Assembly (NCBI GenBank): GCA_032622095.1
Contig: CP136061.1
Span: 40,119,797 to 40,183,796 of the forward strand
Origin: Siphonodentalium dalli
Taxonomy: Eukaryota > Mollusca > Scaphopoda > Gadilida > Siphonodentaliidae
Direction: 5' to 3'
Length of the DNA stretch: 64,000 nt
Position numbers and translations under genes: made by a program. The notes under the pieces were generated by a model, which was not told the DNA's origin, searched no databases, and was given only the letters and a program-made list of their open reading frames with translations. This document shows, one piece after another, positions 1 through 10,499 of the stretch. Within the stretch, counting starts at the first letter, position 1; every line of letters begins with the position of its first letter.

Positions 1-1260
1 GACCATTCTGTCAACAAAATTTGACCAAAAATAGGAACATATGCAAATATTGGTCGAAAAACAATAAATTCCCCCCCAATAAATTGTTTTTACCTGAAAT
101 TAGGAATTTCCAACTATTGAAAATATAGCTCTCTGCTGGGTGTGAGACACACCCCCCCCCCCCACACCCCCATCTAGCCACATCCCTGCTCCTCTGTCCC
201 ATCGCGGTCGTAATAAATGGGAGCCCTGTGTGCCTCTTCCGCGTCGGGATTCACTAGTGGTTGTGATGCTGTATATGACGGTGTTTCCATCTCAACCAGA
301 AAGACAGCTACATGGGTGGCGGAGTGACTTCAGTCTCCGGAGATCCAAGAATATAATCAGTAGTAGTGCTGAAGGTGTAACTCTCACAAAAAAAAGTGCG
401 GAAGGGTACACAGGTTTTGAAAATGTGCTGAAGGGTACACATGGTTTTAAATCTTGTTTTAAATGACTTTTAATGTTCATGTGTGCCATGATTTACTGAT
501 GATGTTAGTATATGTTCCAAGGAAAATAAAAATTAACTAAAAATGAACTGCTAATGGGTGCCAGACTATCAGGAACACAAACCATGTGTACCCTTCAGCA
601 TTTTTTTGGTGAGAGTGAACACTTCAGCGGCAGTAGCACCTCGTGGGTCCTATTGACCTACTAATTGTTATCTAAACGAACAAAAACTACCACCAAATAA
701 AACAAAATATCAACAAAATATGCATATAAAGGTCATAAATGGTGTAAACTTGTTTTTTGGAATGGATAATCGAGAAACGAAAGTAACATTAATTCAAAGG
801 CTGCATGCATGTGACATGTTGCCAACAAACATGAAGTCGCTATGGTCTTTTCCAAAATACACAAGTACATGGTCTGAAAATCGGGAAATGCTATGAGATC
901 TTTTGAAATAGATATGGCCTGGTCAATAGATTGACCAATGAGAGTTTGGGATGGAGGTCAAAAGTGAAAAACTGGTAGGTCAATTGTAAGATCATTTCCT
1001 TGCCATTGACCACAGCATGTTCCATCTTTACACAATGAACTTGTTTTAATTTGTGGATTATCCATTCCTTAAAAAAAAAGAGTAAGTTTACACCTGAGCC
1101 AGTTATGACCTTTAGTGACCTATACGAAAATATCAAAGCTTAAGTTGTTGATATTGTGTTTTATTTAGTAGCAATTTGTGTTCGCTCAGAAACACTTAGT
1201 ATGTCGATGGGACAAATGAGGCGCTACTACTGGTGAATATAATCAGTATTAGCGCCGTAT
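1..1260. other. No gene recognised; dispersed repeat fragments
   Basis: Bases 1-110 resemble 13060-13150 (both contain variants of aaatatgcaaatgttggtc and caataaattcccc), so they are copies of one dispersed repeat. Segments 355-450 and 578-650 form an imperfect inverted repeat around gctgaagggtacacatggtt, perhaps a degraded MITE. No coding signal is seen. Confidence 0.5.
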
Positions 1261-1280
1261 GATCTAAGTCTCCTGTACGG

Positions 1281-1433
1281 GTTGTTGGTGGCGGCTGCTG
1301 TACGGCGATACTGATGGTGCTGGTGGCGGCTGCTGTATGGTGACACTGATTGTGTTGGTGGCGGCTGCTGTACGGTGATATTGATGGTGTTGATGGCGAC
1401 TGCTGAACGGCGATACTGATGGTGCTGGTGGGG
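1281..1433. repeat. 35-bp minisatellite, about 4 copies
   Basis: The unit ggcggctgctgtacggygat plus 15 nt is repeated head to tail with point differences. Short Gln/Pro/His-rich ORFs through it are by-products of the repeat. Confidence 0.8.
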
Positions 1434-1610
1434 CGAGTTGTTGGTTCTGTTCCATGGCCGAGTGAGAAGTTACCTCTGGCTCTGCATCAGTTGTCTCCTC
1501 TCTTCACTCGGCCATCCGCATGTCGTTCCTGTGACGTCTGGTGGTGTCTTTATTCTCTTCCGCTTGTGTTTTTGCCGGGCGCAGCTGTACTCGCCTGATC
1601 CTGTGTCTTG

Positions 1611-1664
1611 GCACAGTTACTGGACATAGAGTCCCAAAATAAGTGTATGTCCAGTAACTGTGGT
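1611..1664. repeat. Short inverted repeat (hairpin)
   Basis: gcacagttactggacata is followed after about 15 nt by tatgtccagtaactgtggtgc, giving a stem of about 18 bp. Confidence 0.6.
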
Positions 1665-1990
1665 GCAATACGTCAAATACCGCAGCGGGGATAAAAGCCG
1701 GATCCCTAATCCGCGGTGGGGGTACGCGGTATGACGTTAACCGGGCCTGACTGGATTACAGGAGCGTTCACGAAAGCGACCGCAATCCTCGCGAACTGAC
1801 GTTTCGTTTAAATGTGATATATACCCCCTGGTATGCAAGTTATTAGCAGAACTCTCGTCAATTAATTGAATTATGTTCGGCTTATATGCACTGGTCATAT
1901 GTTTAGTCTTAAGGGTGGGCGGATGTCGCAGAGAACTATTCTCGGTTAGAGGCCTCGGTGGGTAGCTCATTGTGCAAACGTGGGGACATG

Positions 1991-3290
1991 GATGTTCTAT
2001 GGTACGAATGTCGACTTGTGGTATAAAGCATGATAGAACGTTCTAGATTATGAATGCCGACTTGTGGTATAAAGCATGAACATTCTAGATTAGGAATGCC
2101 GACTTGTGGTATATACATTGTATAAAACAAGAACGTTCTATAGATTACGCATGCCGACTTGTGGTATAAAGCATGAACATTCTAGATTAGGAATGCCAAC
2201 TTATGGTACATTGTATAAAGCAAGAACGTTCTATAGATTACGCATGTCGACTTGTGGTATAAAGCATGTACATTCTAGATTATGAATGCCGAATTGTGGT
2301 ACATTGTATAAAGCAAGAACGTTCTATACATTACGAATGCCAACTTGTGGTACATTGTTTAAAGCAAGAACGTTCATTACATTACGAATGCCGACTTGTG
2401 GTATAAAGCGTGAACATTCTAGATTAGTAATGCCGACTTGTGGTACATTGTATTCAACAAGAACGATCTATAGATTACGAATGCCGACTTACTGTATAAA
2501 GCGTGAACATTTTAGATTAGGAATGCCGACTTGTGGTACATTGTGTAAAGCAAGAACGTTCTATAGATTAGGAATGCAGACTTTTGGTATAAAACATGAA
2601 CATTCTAGATTAGGAATGCCGACTTGTGGTACATTGTATAAAGCAAGAACGTTCTATAGATTACGAATGCCGACTTGTGGTATAAAGCAAGAACGTTTTA
2701 TAGATTACGAATGCCGACTTGTGGTATAAAGCATGAACATTCCAGATTAGGAATGCCGACTTGTGGTGCATTGTATAAAGCAAGAACGTTCTATAGATTA
2801 GGAATGCCGACTTGTGGTATAAAGCATAAACGTTCTAGATTAGGAATGCCGACTTGTGGTACATTGTATAAAGCATGAACATTCTAGATTAGGAATGCCG
2901 ACTTGTGGTACATTGTATAAAGCAAGAACGTTTTATAGATTACGAATGCCGACTTGTTGTATAAAGCATGAACATTCCAGATTAGGAATGCCAACTTATG
3001 GTACATTGTATAAAGCATGAACATTCTAGATTAGGAATACCGACTTGTGGTATAAAGCATGAACATTCTAGATTAGGAATGTCGACTTGTGGTACATTGT
3101 ATAAAGCTTGAACATTCTAGATTAGGAATGCCGACTTGTGGTATAAAGCATGAACATTCTAGATTAGGAATGCCGACTTGAGATACATTGTATAAAGGAA
3201 GACCGTTCTATAGATTAGGAATGCCGACTTGTGGTATAAAGCATGAACATTCTAGATTAGGAATGCCGACTTGTGGTATAACGCATGGTA
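1991..3290. repeat. Satellite of alternating 42- and 51-bp units with GAAnnTTC motifs
   Basis: The unit core is gaatgccgacttgtggta, then either taaagcatgaacattctag (about 42 bp in all) or cattgtataaagcaagaacg (about 51 bp). Almost every unit contains GAACATTCTAGA or GAACGTTCTATA, i.e. GAAnnTTC. Short, long and mixed units alternate, suggesting a higher-order repeat. ORFs at 2286-2878 are by-products of units whose length is a multiple of three. Confidence 0.9.
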
Positions 3291-4290
3291 CAAAATGCCC
3301 ATTCGGAGATATAGAACAAGGTAGAATAAATACTGAGTGTTTAATAATATGATCATAGGCTAGCGTAATTAACGAACCAAAGCAAAACCTCTCACACGAG
3401 GGTAGCTGTGGTTTTTTCTTTTCTTTTTCATTATCAAAATCAGTTTATAGATTCCCTGGTATTTCCTCCAAATAAGATTCACATAAGGCTATATTTCCTG
3501 GGTTCGTCGAAGGAATGGACCCCAATTTTATTTCGATTATAAATTAGGTAAATCGTACTTCCGGGTAGTCTTGATCGACTACTAGTAACAACATCAAAGT
3601 GAAATAGTTATACCTTGTCGAGAGGGGAACGGGAACATCTTTAATTAATTTAACCAATTTATTTCTTTTATTGACGCTGTGTGAGCACTGCGGCGGAGAT
3701 ACTTTACCAGAAGCGTGTCTATTTCATAGCTGTTCATTTCATTCAAATGTGTCACCGTGTCGATTTCAACGAAAATCGACGAACAACGTCATCGTGTAAC
3801 TTTCCCCATTGACCGAGCTCGCCTGAACCTGTACGAATGTATCTTCTGCTTTGTTCACAATTTATGTGTTTCCTTTCGATTCCAGAAAATAGTATGTTAA
3901 TGGATTATCACACGCATGTATGTACTATATAGTCTTATGATAACAATTAATTCCTTATTAAATATATGTTATTTCGTTTCGCACTGTACCAAGGGCTGTA
4001 CATTAAATGACCACCTTCGCACAGTAGAACGATACATTCGTGATGACATTCTTATTATATTTCACATCAGGAATTTCGATCACTTTTCACTCGCCCGGCG
4101 ATGTGTGTAGACTGTAGTTACTATAGTGTCGTTATTTATTGTGTCTAATTTTCTCAATAAAAGGTAAACTAACGCTAAGAATGAACTTACATTGTAATTC
4201 AATATTCATAATTCTCATTGGCAATACCAGTAATCGAAAGACACAGTAACAAGATTTTCTGATTACGACATTATGCTTTAAGCCCACAGA
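3291..4290. other. No feature recognised
   Basis: AT-rich single-copy-looking sequence between the satellite and the Ngaro 3' end. No convincing ORF, RNA gene or repeat. Confidence 0.5.
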
Positions 4291-4451
4291 AATTTTCAAG
4301 ACAGGAAAACTCTAGTATGTTTTAATTTTTTATTTGCCGAAAGTAAACCTCCCACATGTACTAACAGTCTACATGGTGGCGGTAAACAAAAATAATGTGA
4401 CAGTTCACAAAACAGAATATCTGTGGACAATTTTTTGGCAAAAAGGCCAAA
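4291..4451 (-). repeat. Ngaro split direct repeat B2 (3' end of element)
   Basis: 161 bp second copy of B; it forms the element's 3' terminus on the minus strand. 42 nt of unique sequence separate it from A2. Confidence 0.92.
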
Positions 4452-4493
4452 TGTATGTTAACAAAAATTGTTCTATAGGGAGGGTTGGTGGGT

Positions 4494-4662
4494 TTTAAAA
4501 AGTTTTACCGACCGCGGTACAAATACTCTGACTCTCCTTGATGGAATTCTGAGAACGCGGAAGATCCTAAGCGGATCAATTAGAATTCCAGACGCGGAAT
4601 AAGTTTTTCCCTTCCGGAAAATTAACACTTTTAAGATGCCCTAGTCCATCATAAAAGATACC
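4494..4662 (-). repeat. Ngaro split direct repeat A2
   Basis: Second copy of the A repeat. It abuts B1 exactly at 4662/4663, as expected for the B1-A2-B2 3' end of a Ngaro element. Confidence 0.93.
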
Positions 4663-4823
4663 AATTTTCAAGACAGGAAAACTCTAGTATGTTTTAATTT
4701 TTTATTTGCCGAAAGTAAACCTCCCACATGTGCTAACAGTCTGCATGGTGGCGGTAAACAAAAATAATGTGACAGTTCACAAAACAGAATATCTGTGGAC
4801 AATTTTTTGGCAAAAAGGCCAAA
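4663..4823 (-). repeat. Ngaro split direct repeat B1
   Basis: 161 bp, two mismatches to 4291-4451. It lies between the recombinase ORF and A2. Confidence 0.93.
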
Positions 4824-5369
4824 CCGAAGGACGGCCAAAAAACAAAAAACAACAAAAAAACAAAAAAACAAAGAACAAAACAAAACAAAAAAGGAAAAAG
4901 GAAAAACAAAAATAGAAAAAGTATGAAACTAGGCTAATGTAGCTTACCTTATATATGATGTTATATGCAAATGTTACCATATTGTCATCGGACGCGGTTA
5001 CGAGAAACTGTGAAGTGTGAATCTCAAATAAAAGAACAATTAGTACATGCAACTGCAAGTCAAAACATGTATACATATATATATATATATCTAGCAATAT
5101 AATATAATCAGAGACAGCTCCCTATGTCTAACCCTGGAGGGGTTTGGTGGCCTAAGGTAGCTGACTTAAGGAAGCCCTGTTCAATTAAGTGTCAAGGGTC
5201 AGCCTCATTTATAACTGATATTTGCGCGAGTCAGACCCTCAAGTCTGGGATGATGGCTTGAGATGTCTGAATCCGGGACGCCCTATCCAATAAGTGTGAA
5301 GGGTCATCCCCAATATCTAGTTCTCATCAATCCTGAAACATATTTACAAAAACTATGAAGTATTTAATT
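4824..5369 (-). other. Ngaro 3' non-coding region
   Basis: Between the recombinase stop and B1. It holds an A-rich (plus strand) tract at 4840-4920, a (TA)n run near 5072-5090, and a GC-richer block around 5110-5340 with two related sub-segments (aagtgtcaagggtcagcc and aagtgtgaagggtcatcc). No ORF is recognised. Confidence 0.6.
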
Positions 5370-6923
5370 TTAAGTATGCATTTGTTGAATCATTTGGTAA
5401 AAGAAGTTTCTCAATCTCCTTGAGCCAAGAAAGTTTAAGTGTAGACCACCGCCCTTCCCACTGGCGAACAATGACCGGTCGGGTTCCCCGCCGCGTAACA
5501 AAAACGGTTTATACGATCGCCCAAATGTACATTTGTGTCGCTTGCACAATTCTTCGATTTTCTTATTAACTAAGATAACGCGCGCTCTGTTAATGTCATA
5601 ATCATTATTTCTAGGCAGTATTGCCGAAACTGCGATGCGAACATTCAAATTCAAGAGACAACCGATAAGGTTGGCGAACTCCGCCTGTATGCATACTTCT
5701 GATTTGTTAGTTGGAATGTCATTAGTACCCACATGTAACAAAACCCAGTCGAAAGATCTGATGAACTTTTTGGTTTTGGGTTCCAGAATGTGGGAGGTGA
5801 TCCTACCGATAGTGGCTCCTCTGTGGCAATCTATGTAGGCCCCTTCGATGGATGTTACATACTTTATTATTGAATCGCCCAAGATCAGAACACGTCTTGA
5901 AGCCTTGCGCTTTCCTGCAAAATCATAAATTGTAAATTCAGCTGCCATTCTTTTAGAGACCGACAGTTTGTCCCTAAAAGAAAATTCAAGGTAAATCTTG
6001 TACGCGTCACTCGCCCAGTCCCCATGTAACTGGATGAGTTCCGACGGGACGAGTGACGTGAAGGCCCACGATGTTCCTCCTCGCCTGAACGAATGGGAGG
6101 AATAAGCTCTGGGATCCCGACCAGTCATTGCAATAAGGGATCTCAGCTTCATTGTGAGATCATTATATGTGATTGGGACAAGTTTGTTTCTCATCGATCG
6201 AACAAATGCGGCTGAATCTGGGCCTGCTGGACACCGACTGCACATTGTCGCGAAAGCACTCATAGGACAGAATTTGGAACCGGGAATGTTACAGACTGGA
6301 ATCCGCAATTTTCTTTGACCAAATTGGATGGTCTTAGTCCAATGAAAAGTAACTAGCAGATGGTCCGGGTGAATTTCTATATCAGAGCGATGCAAAACAT
6401 TCTTTTGGTCTGATGGCCTACGTGAGTTTGGGACCAGATTAGATTTTCTGGACATTAGAAAAAATGCTAGCAAAAACAAAGACCAATAGGTGATATCTAA
6501 ATCCGAGTTCATATCAAGCACGGAATAAAATTCTTCCAGAATTTGTGGTGTGATCGGAAAAGCTCTTTCAGGGCAGTGCGGGTTGAGTCGAGATATGCCG
6601 CGCATGAGCAATTTTAGACAGAACGCGTTGAAGGCTTCGAAATCGAGGTCTAATATAACGTGTAGAAACTTGACTCCTGACAAATAATTACGGATGGACG
6701 AAACCGACTTGAAAGATCTGCTGAGGAAATGGCAGTAATAGCCGAGAGTGACCACGGAAGCTGGCAACGGTGTGAGATGAAAGTAGAACCAAAATTGCAG
6801 GTAGGTCAGGATTTGTGTCCTCAGATTTTTCCGTGTGCCTTCGGCGAAAGCAGCCTGTTGAGAGATTCTCGTTTCGTCCGCAAGGTATTGAAGTTCCACA
6901 TCTAAAAAGAAATGGAAATCCAA
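5370..6923 (-). CDS. Ngaro tyrosine recombinase fused to SGNH hydrolase (517 aa)
   Basis: Residues 1-335 are a tyrosine recombinase: an N-terminal SAM-like helical part, then catalytic Arg159 (FFLMSRKSN), His277-x-x-Arg280 (HSFRRGG), His300/Trp303 (HGDW) and the nucleophile probably Tyr311 (YKIYLEF). It should integrate the circular cDNA. Residues 340-517 are an SGNH/GDSL hydrolase-like domain: block I LILGDS with Ser351, block III HVGTND (Gly399, Asn401) and block V GLHLN with His495. The usual block V Asp three residues before the His is Gly492, so the triad looks incomplete. Such hydrolase domains occur in Ngaro elements, often as a separate ORF; here it is one reading frame with the recombinase. 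Confidence 0.92.
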   Translation of the reverse strand: MDFHFFLDVELQYLADETRISQQAAFAEGTRKNLRTQILTYLQFWFYFHLTPLPASVVTLGYYCHFLSRSFKSVSSIRNYLSGVKFLHVILDLDFEAFNAFCLKLLMRGISRLNPHCPERAFPITPQILEEFYSVLDMNSDLDITYWSLFLLAFFLMSRKSNLVPNSRRPSDQKNVLHRSDIEIHPDHLLVTFHWTKTIQFGQRKLRIPVCNIPGSKFCPMSAFATMCSRCPAGPDSAAFVRSMRNKLVPITYNDLTMKLRSLIAMTGRDPRAYSSHSFRRGGTSWAFTSLVPSELIQLHGDWASDAYKIYLEFSFRDKLSVSKRMAAEFTIYDFAGKRKASRRVLILGDSIIKYVTSIEGAYIDCHRGATIGRITSHILEPKTKKFIRSFDWVLLHVGTNDIPTNKSEVCIQAEFANLIGCLLNLNVRIAVSAILPRNNDYDINRARVILVNKKIEELCKRHKCTFGRSYKPFLLRGGEPDRSLFASGKGGGLHLNFLGSRRLRNFFYQMIQQMHT

Positions 6924-6945
6924 TCAGGAATAACGTCGCAAGTGG

Positions 6946-9057
6946 TTACCAATCATGTGTAAATTTGAATAAATTGTGGTCAACCGGTATACTAGTCCAT
7001 TTGTTCGATCGTTGCTGAGAAACAAACTCTAAGAAAGTGCTTTGAGCTGATGCCTCTTTGTCCCACCTAGATAAACAATCTGCTAATCGGTTGGATTCAC
7101 CGCTTAGGTGAACGCTCTTTACTTCAAAATTAAATATACTAGCAAAATAGCAGATTTCCCGTAAACATGACTGTAAAAATGGATCCTTAGTTTTACCAGA
7201 ATTAATCACGGTTACTGAAGTTTGATTGTCACAGTAAATACAAATTCGTTTGCCATTAAAGTTCTTCGCCCAAATCTTGAGAGCAACACAAACTGTGAGC
7301 AATTCTAATGAATTGATATCGAGATGCTTTTTATTAATAAATGATGGGAATGTAGTGTGAAAATATTGCTCATTAGAGATACCGCCACATCCTGAGAGGC
7401 ACGAATCAGTGGATAAAACCTCATCAGGAAAAGACCATTCCTCTAATGCCATCAATGACACTCCGTTGTATTGCTGTAGAAATTGTGCCCACCAAAACAA
7501 ATCTTTTTGAACAAATGACGGCATTTGTACTTTACTGTGTGGTCGAGAGGCATCACACTCTTTAAGCCATGATAGCAAGCGGGAGACAAACAATCTACCG
7601 GGACGTACGCATTGGCTCACAAAATGTAACTTCCCCAATAACGACTGAAGCTCTCTCAATGTGGCTTTTTTACGGTGCATCCATTCTTTTATCAGAGAGT
7701 TGATTTCTAGTAATCTGTCTTGAGTAATTTCCATGCGTAATGAATTTGTGTCAAATTGTACTCCGAGAAAGGTCATTAGAGTAGAAGGAGGACAGGCCTT
7801 TGCTACCGATTCTCGTATCCCGCAGGTCGATAAGAGATTCCCTAAGCATTCGAATGCCTGAATTGATGTGGATGGTATTTCCGCGCCTGCGAAATCATCA
7901 AGATAATTTAGCAGGGAAAATCCCTGTTTTTTCATTATAAATGGGAACAGAGAAGAAAATCTTTGAAAAATGTATGCTGATGATCGTAACCCCATGGGGA
8001 GAGCTGTGTCGAAATATAAATTTCCCTTCCATATAAAACCGAGGTGATGTATATCACCCGGGTCAAGAAATATTTGCCGATAAGCCTTTGAAAGATCTCT
8101 TTTGTACAAATGACAACCTTGACCCTTTGATTTGATTAAATCGACCAGGTCATCGACCGAGGGGTAAATAGTTTTAACTGGAAGACCAAGAAATGTGTCT
8201 ATTGGTATATTTGCGTTAACTGAATTCCCGAAAGGGAAGCTTAAGTCGAAAATGATTCTGCGATCGGTACTGTCTCTTTTCGGATAGGTGTTTAGTGGTG
8301 AGATGGTAATATTGTTATCAAACGGATTTGTTTTAAATGGTCCAATAACAGAAAATCTGTTCTTCTCATCACTAATGTATGTTGCCATCGCATGTGGGAA
8401 TTCCAAAGCGCCTTTGTGGTTTTTGTGAGAGACGAGTGCGTCCCGCGAAAGACTTTCCTCTGAATGTACACGTGCGTTTCCAATATTGATTGGGAAACCA
8501 AACTGAAGAAATTCTATCAAAAGCTGATCTGGGTAATCGATCAGTTGCGACTTTAAAAAGGGTATATTCATAGCCGAATAAATGGGAATTCTGCATCCCA
8601 TGAAATTAGGCGTTTCAGACAAAGAGATCTGTCTATTGGCTTCCACATAAAATTGAAAATTGTTTAAATTCTCACTGTTGAAACTTAATTTGCCCTCGCA
8701 TGCATGTATATGTTGCATTAATTTGTGATCAGATATGCGTTCACTTTCAATACTGTTATTGTAATCAATCTCCTGATTAACAGTGGGGTATAAATCGTCT
8801 AAAAATACACTCCCCAGATCATCAGTTACATCGTATTCCACCTGAGCATATTTGTTACATGACGAAAAATTCAACATATCTTGACAGCTGCGATCAACAG
8901 TTTTTAACTCAGTGGCATCTGAGGTCAGGCAATTATGAACGAGTGCTGTTGACCGCAACTCTGTGGGAGCAGTTTCCATGCCCCAATCAAACTTGAGATC
9001 GATTTCCCAAGGTTCTACATATGTGTTATTTTCTAGAGCGATAGTGTCGTGACACAT
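6946..9057 (-). CDS. Ngaro reverse transcriptase-RNase H (703 aa)
   Basis: Copies the element RNA into DNA. Visible motifs: RT motif A YKRDLSKAYRQI with Asp321; PMGLRSSAYIFQ; the catalytic YLDD at 385-388; and the following LMTFLGVQFD. The RNase H domain has its acidic residues at Asp551 (LSTDSCLSGCGG), Glu585 (NSLELLTV), Asp610 (IYCDNQTS) and Asp660 (SNRLADCLSRW). The N-terminal 170 residues are not recognised. The frame is open upstream of the ATG to the TGA at 9163, so the true start could be earlier. The ORF ends 22 nt before the recombinase ATG. No protease or DDE integrase domain is seen, as expected for DIRS-order elements. Confidence 0.93.
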   Translation of the reverse strand: MCHDTIALENNTYVEPWEIDLKFDWGMETAPTELRSTALVHNCLTSDATELKTVDRSCQDMLNFSSCNKYAQVEYDVTDDLGSVFLDDLYPTVNQEIDYNNSIESERISDHKLMQHIHACEGKLSFNSENLNNFQFYVEANRQISLSETPNFMGCRIPIYSAMNIPFLKSQLIDYPDQLLIEFLQFGFPINIGNARVHSEESLSRDALVSHKNHKGALEFPHAMATYISDEKNRFSVIGPFKTNPFDNNITISPLNTYPKRDSTDRRIIFDLSFPFGNSVNANIPIDTFLGLPVKTIYPSVDDLVDLIKSKGQGCHLYKRDLSKAYRQIFLDPGDIHHLGFIWKGNLYFDTALPMGLRSSAYIFQRFSSLFPFIMKKQGFSLLNYLDDFAGAEIPSTSIQAFECLGNLLSTCGIRESVAKACPPSTLMTFLGVQFDTNSLRMEITQDRLLEINSLIKEWMHRKKATLRELQSLLGKLHFVSQCVRPGRLFVSRLLSWLKECDASRPHSKVQMPSFVQKDLFWWAQFLQQYNGVSLMALEEWSFPDEVLSTDSCLSGCGGISNEQYFHTTFPSFINKKHLDINSLELLTVCVALKIWAKNFNGKRICIYCDNQTSVTVINSGKTKDPFLQSCLREICYFASIFNFEVKSVHLSGESNRLADCLSRWDKEASAQSTFLEFVSQQRSNKWTSIPVDHNLFKFTHDW

Positions 9058-9162
9058 GTACCAGTACTCAGAACTGTTTGATTCATTTGAGGTGTTAACA
9101 TCGAAATTGTTTTTTCCAAGGTGAATTTGATCAGTACTGGTACATGTACGACGCTCAAATTG

Positions 9163-9432
9163 TCATTTGTTGGAGTAGTACGGGCAAAGAGAAGAACTTT
9201 CGGGATGGTGATTTTTTACCCTCTCTTTAACAAGGCATGTTGCGCAAAAATGATGCACGGTTCTGAGTATATTGCCTATCAATTTAGAATGTGGTGCTGT
9301 CTCATCGCATTTCTGCCTTTGGAAATCTGGGCAGTAATACGTCTTGACTGATCCCGTGGGTGTGGAACGTGAACCTGGAATTTGTTTATGTGGTATCTGT
9401 GGTCGGGGGTACCAGTACTCTGGTTGCTCCTG
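9163..9432 (-). CDS. Cys/His zinc-finger-like tail of Gag in +1 frame, also in the RT frame
   Basis: An open frame of 89 codons (9432-9166) ends at TGA 9165-9163 and overlaps the Gag ORF by 44 nt. It contains YYCPDFQRQKC, then H-x-FCATC, then HHPESSSLCP: Cys and His residues spaced like a zinc-binding domain. It is one nucleotide out of frame with Gag and exactly in frame with the RT ORF, separated from it by the single TGA. It could be a +1 programmed frameshift, a mutation or an assembly indel. Confidence 0.6.
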   Translation of the reverse strand, partial: QEQPEYWYPRPQIPHKQIPGSRSTPTGSVKTYYCPDFQRQKCDETAPHSKLIGNILRTVHHFCATCLVKERVKNHHPESSSLCPYYSNK

Positions 9433-10336
9433 CTAAGAGTGGTGTCTCAATATCTGATGGGTTGTCGTTCCAGGTGTTTTGTCCGAATTCGATCCTCCGG
9501 ATCCATGCGACGTAAAAACGTAATAATGCCTTCCAGTCGTAAAGTTCGTAATAGTATGCCAGCTTTTTCAGCATACTCAGCCTACCTTCTATTTCGACGG
9601 GATTGGTTGAAGACTGGATTATCTCAAATTCTCCCGCGACTAGTTGATTGAATGTCAATTGGCTAAAATCCAGCTCCTTTGTAACAAACTCTAGTTGCAA
9701 CATTGCCTGGGGGCATTTTTGTGGGTATTTCACCTGAAAGCCTGCTTTGGTTTCTAGACCAGACAATATTCTTCGGCTCGATGACGTATTGCTTGAAACA
9801 TGTGCATTGTCCTCGCGAACCACAAAATCTGAATCACGACCAATATCGGCCCCGTTATCAAATAAATTAAGCTGACTCATAAATGATTCAGCCTTGAATT
9901 TAGAATTATTGTCTTTTCGAATATCTTTAATGGACAAATTACCTTTGGGATTTGGGTGACTTGTGGCTGCCCTCGACTCCGTCTCGTGTAGCTTTCGTCT
10001 CTCGTGTCGGATCTGCTCTTGTAGCTCACTTTTTCGAAGAACGTCCTCTTGTCTACGTAGATCTTCTTCCAATCGCTGACGAGACGTGACGATTTCTTCA
10101 TACTCACGTTCCAACTCTTGCATGGACTTTTCGAGACCGTCCATTTTGACAACTTCCGATTTGACTTTATGCCGATTAATACCTTCTTCTTCGCTGACTT
10201 CAGACAAGTCGTCACGGTAAAATCCTGTTTTGTCAACAGTAACAACGCTATCGCCGATATCCGAACTACTGAATCCGCGATCGTCCAAATTGGCGTAGTT
10301 TCTTCGTTTCGTATCCCGTTTCGATCTATGTGCCAT
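9386..10336 (-). CDS. Ngaro Gag-like protein (main ORF, 316 aa)
   Basis: First ORF of the element, with an ATG at 10336 just downstream of A1. The N-terminus is basic (MAHRSKRDTKRRNY). Residues about 65-135 are a charged heptad-rich region (LEKSMQELEREYEEIV, RQRLEEDLRRQEDVL, RHERRKLHETES), probably a coiled coil. The C-terminal half is a predicted helical Gag core (WKALLRFYVAWIRRIEFG). The role is inferred from position: structural protein that packages the element RNA. The ORF stops at 9386, but a Cys/His segment that would normally end such a Gag continues in the +1 frame. Confidence 0.75.
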   Translation of the reverse strand: MAHRSKRDTKRRNYANLDDRGFSSSDIGDSVVTVDKTGFYRDDLSEVSEEEGINRHKVKSEVVKMDGLEKSMQELEREYEEIVTSRQRLEEDLRRQEDVLRKSELQEQIRHERRKLHETESRAATSHPNPKGNLSIKDIRKDNNSKFKAESFMSQLNLFDNGADIGRDSDFVVREDNAHVSSNTSSSRRILSGLETKAGFQVKYPQKCPQAMLQLEFVTKELDFSQLTFNQLVAGEFEIIQSSTNPVEIEGRLSMLKKLAYYYELYDWKALLRFYVAWIRRIEFGQNTWNDNPSDIETPLLAGATRVLVPPTTDTT

Positions 10337-10499
10337 GGCGATTCCGAGAAATGTCGAAGAATGAAGAATTCAAAATGTCAAACGAGCTGGCGCTGCCAAA
10401 GTCGTTTTAAAAAATCTATAACATAGTGAACCTATAGCTATAGTAAAAATGATTCGATATTAAAGAACTTGGCACAAAAGTCTTTAAGAATCTACAAAG

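Noticed and set aside
2286-2878. Plus-strand ORFs with repeated MPTCGTLYKARTFYRL-like peptide
   Set aside because: By-product of the satellite's 42/51-bp unit lengths; interrupted in other parts of the array.
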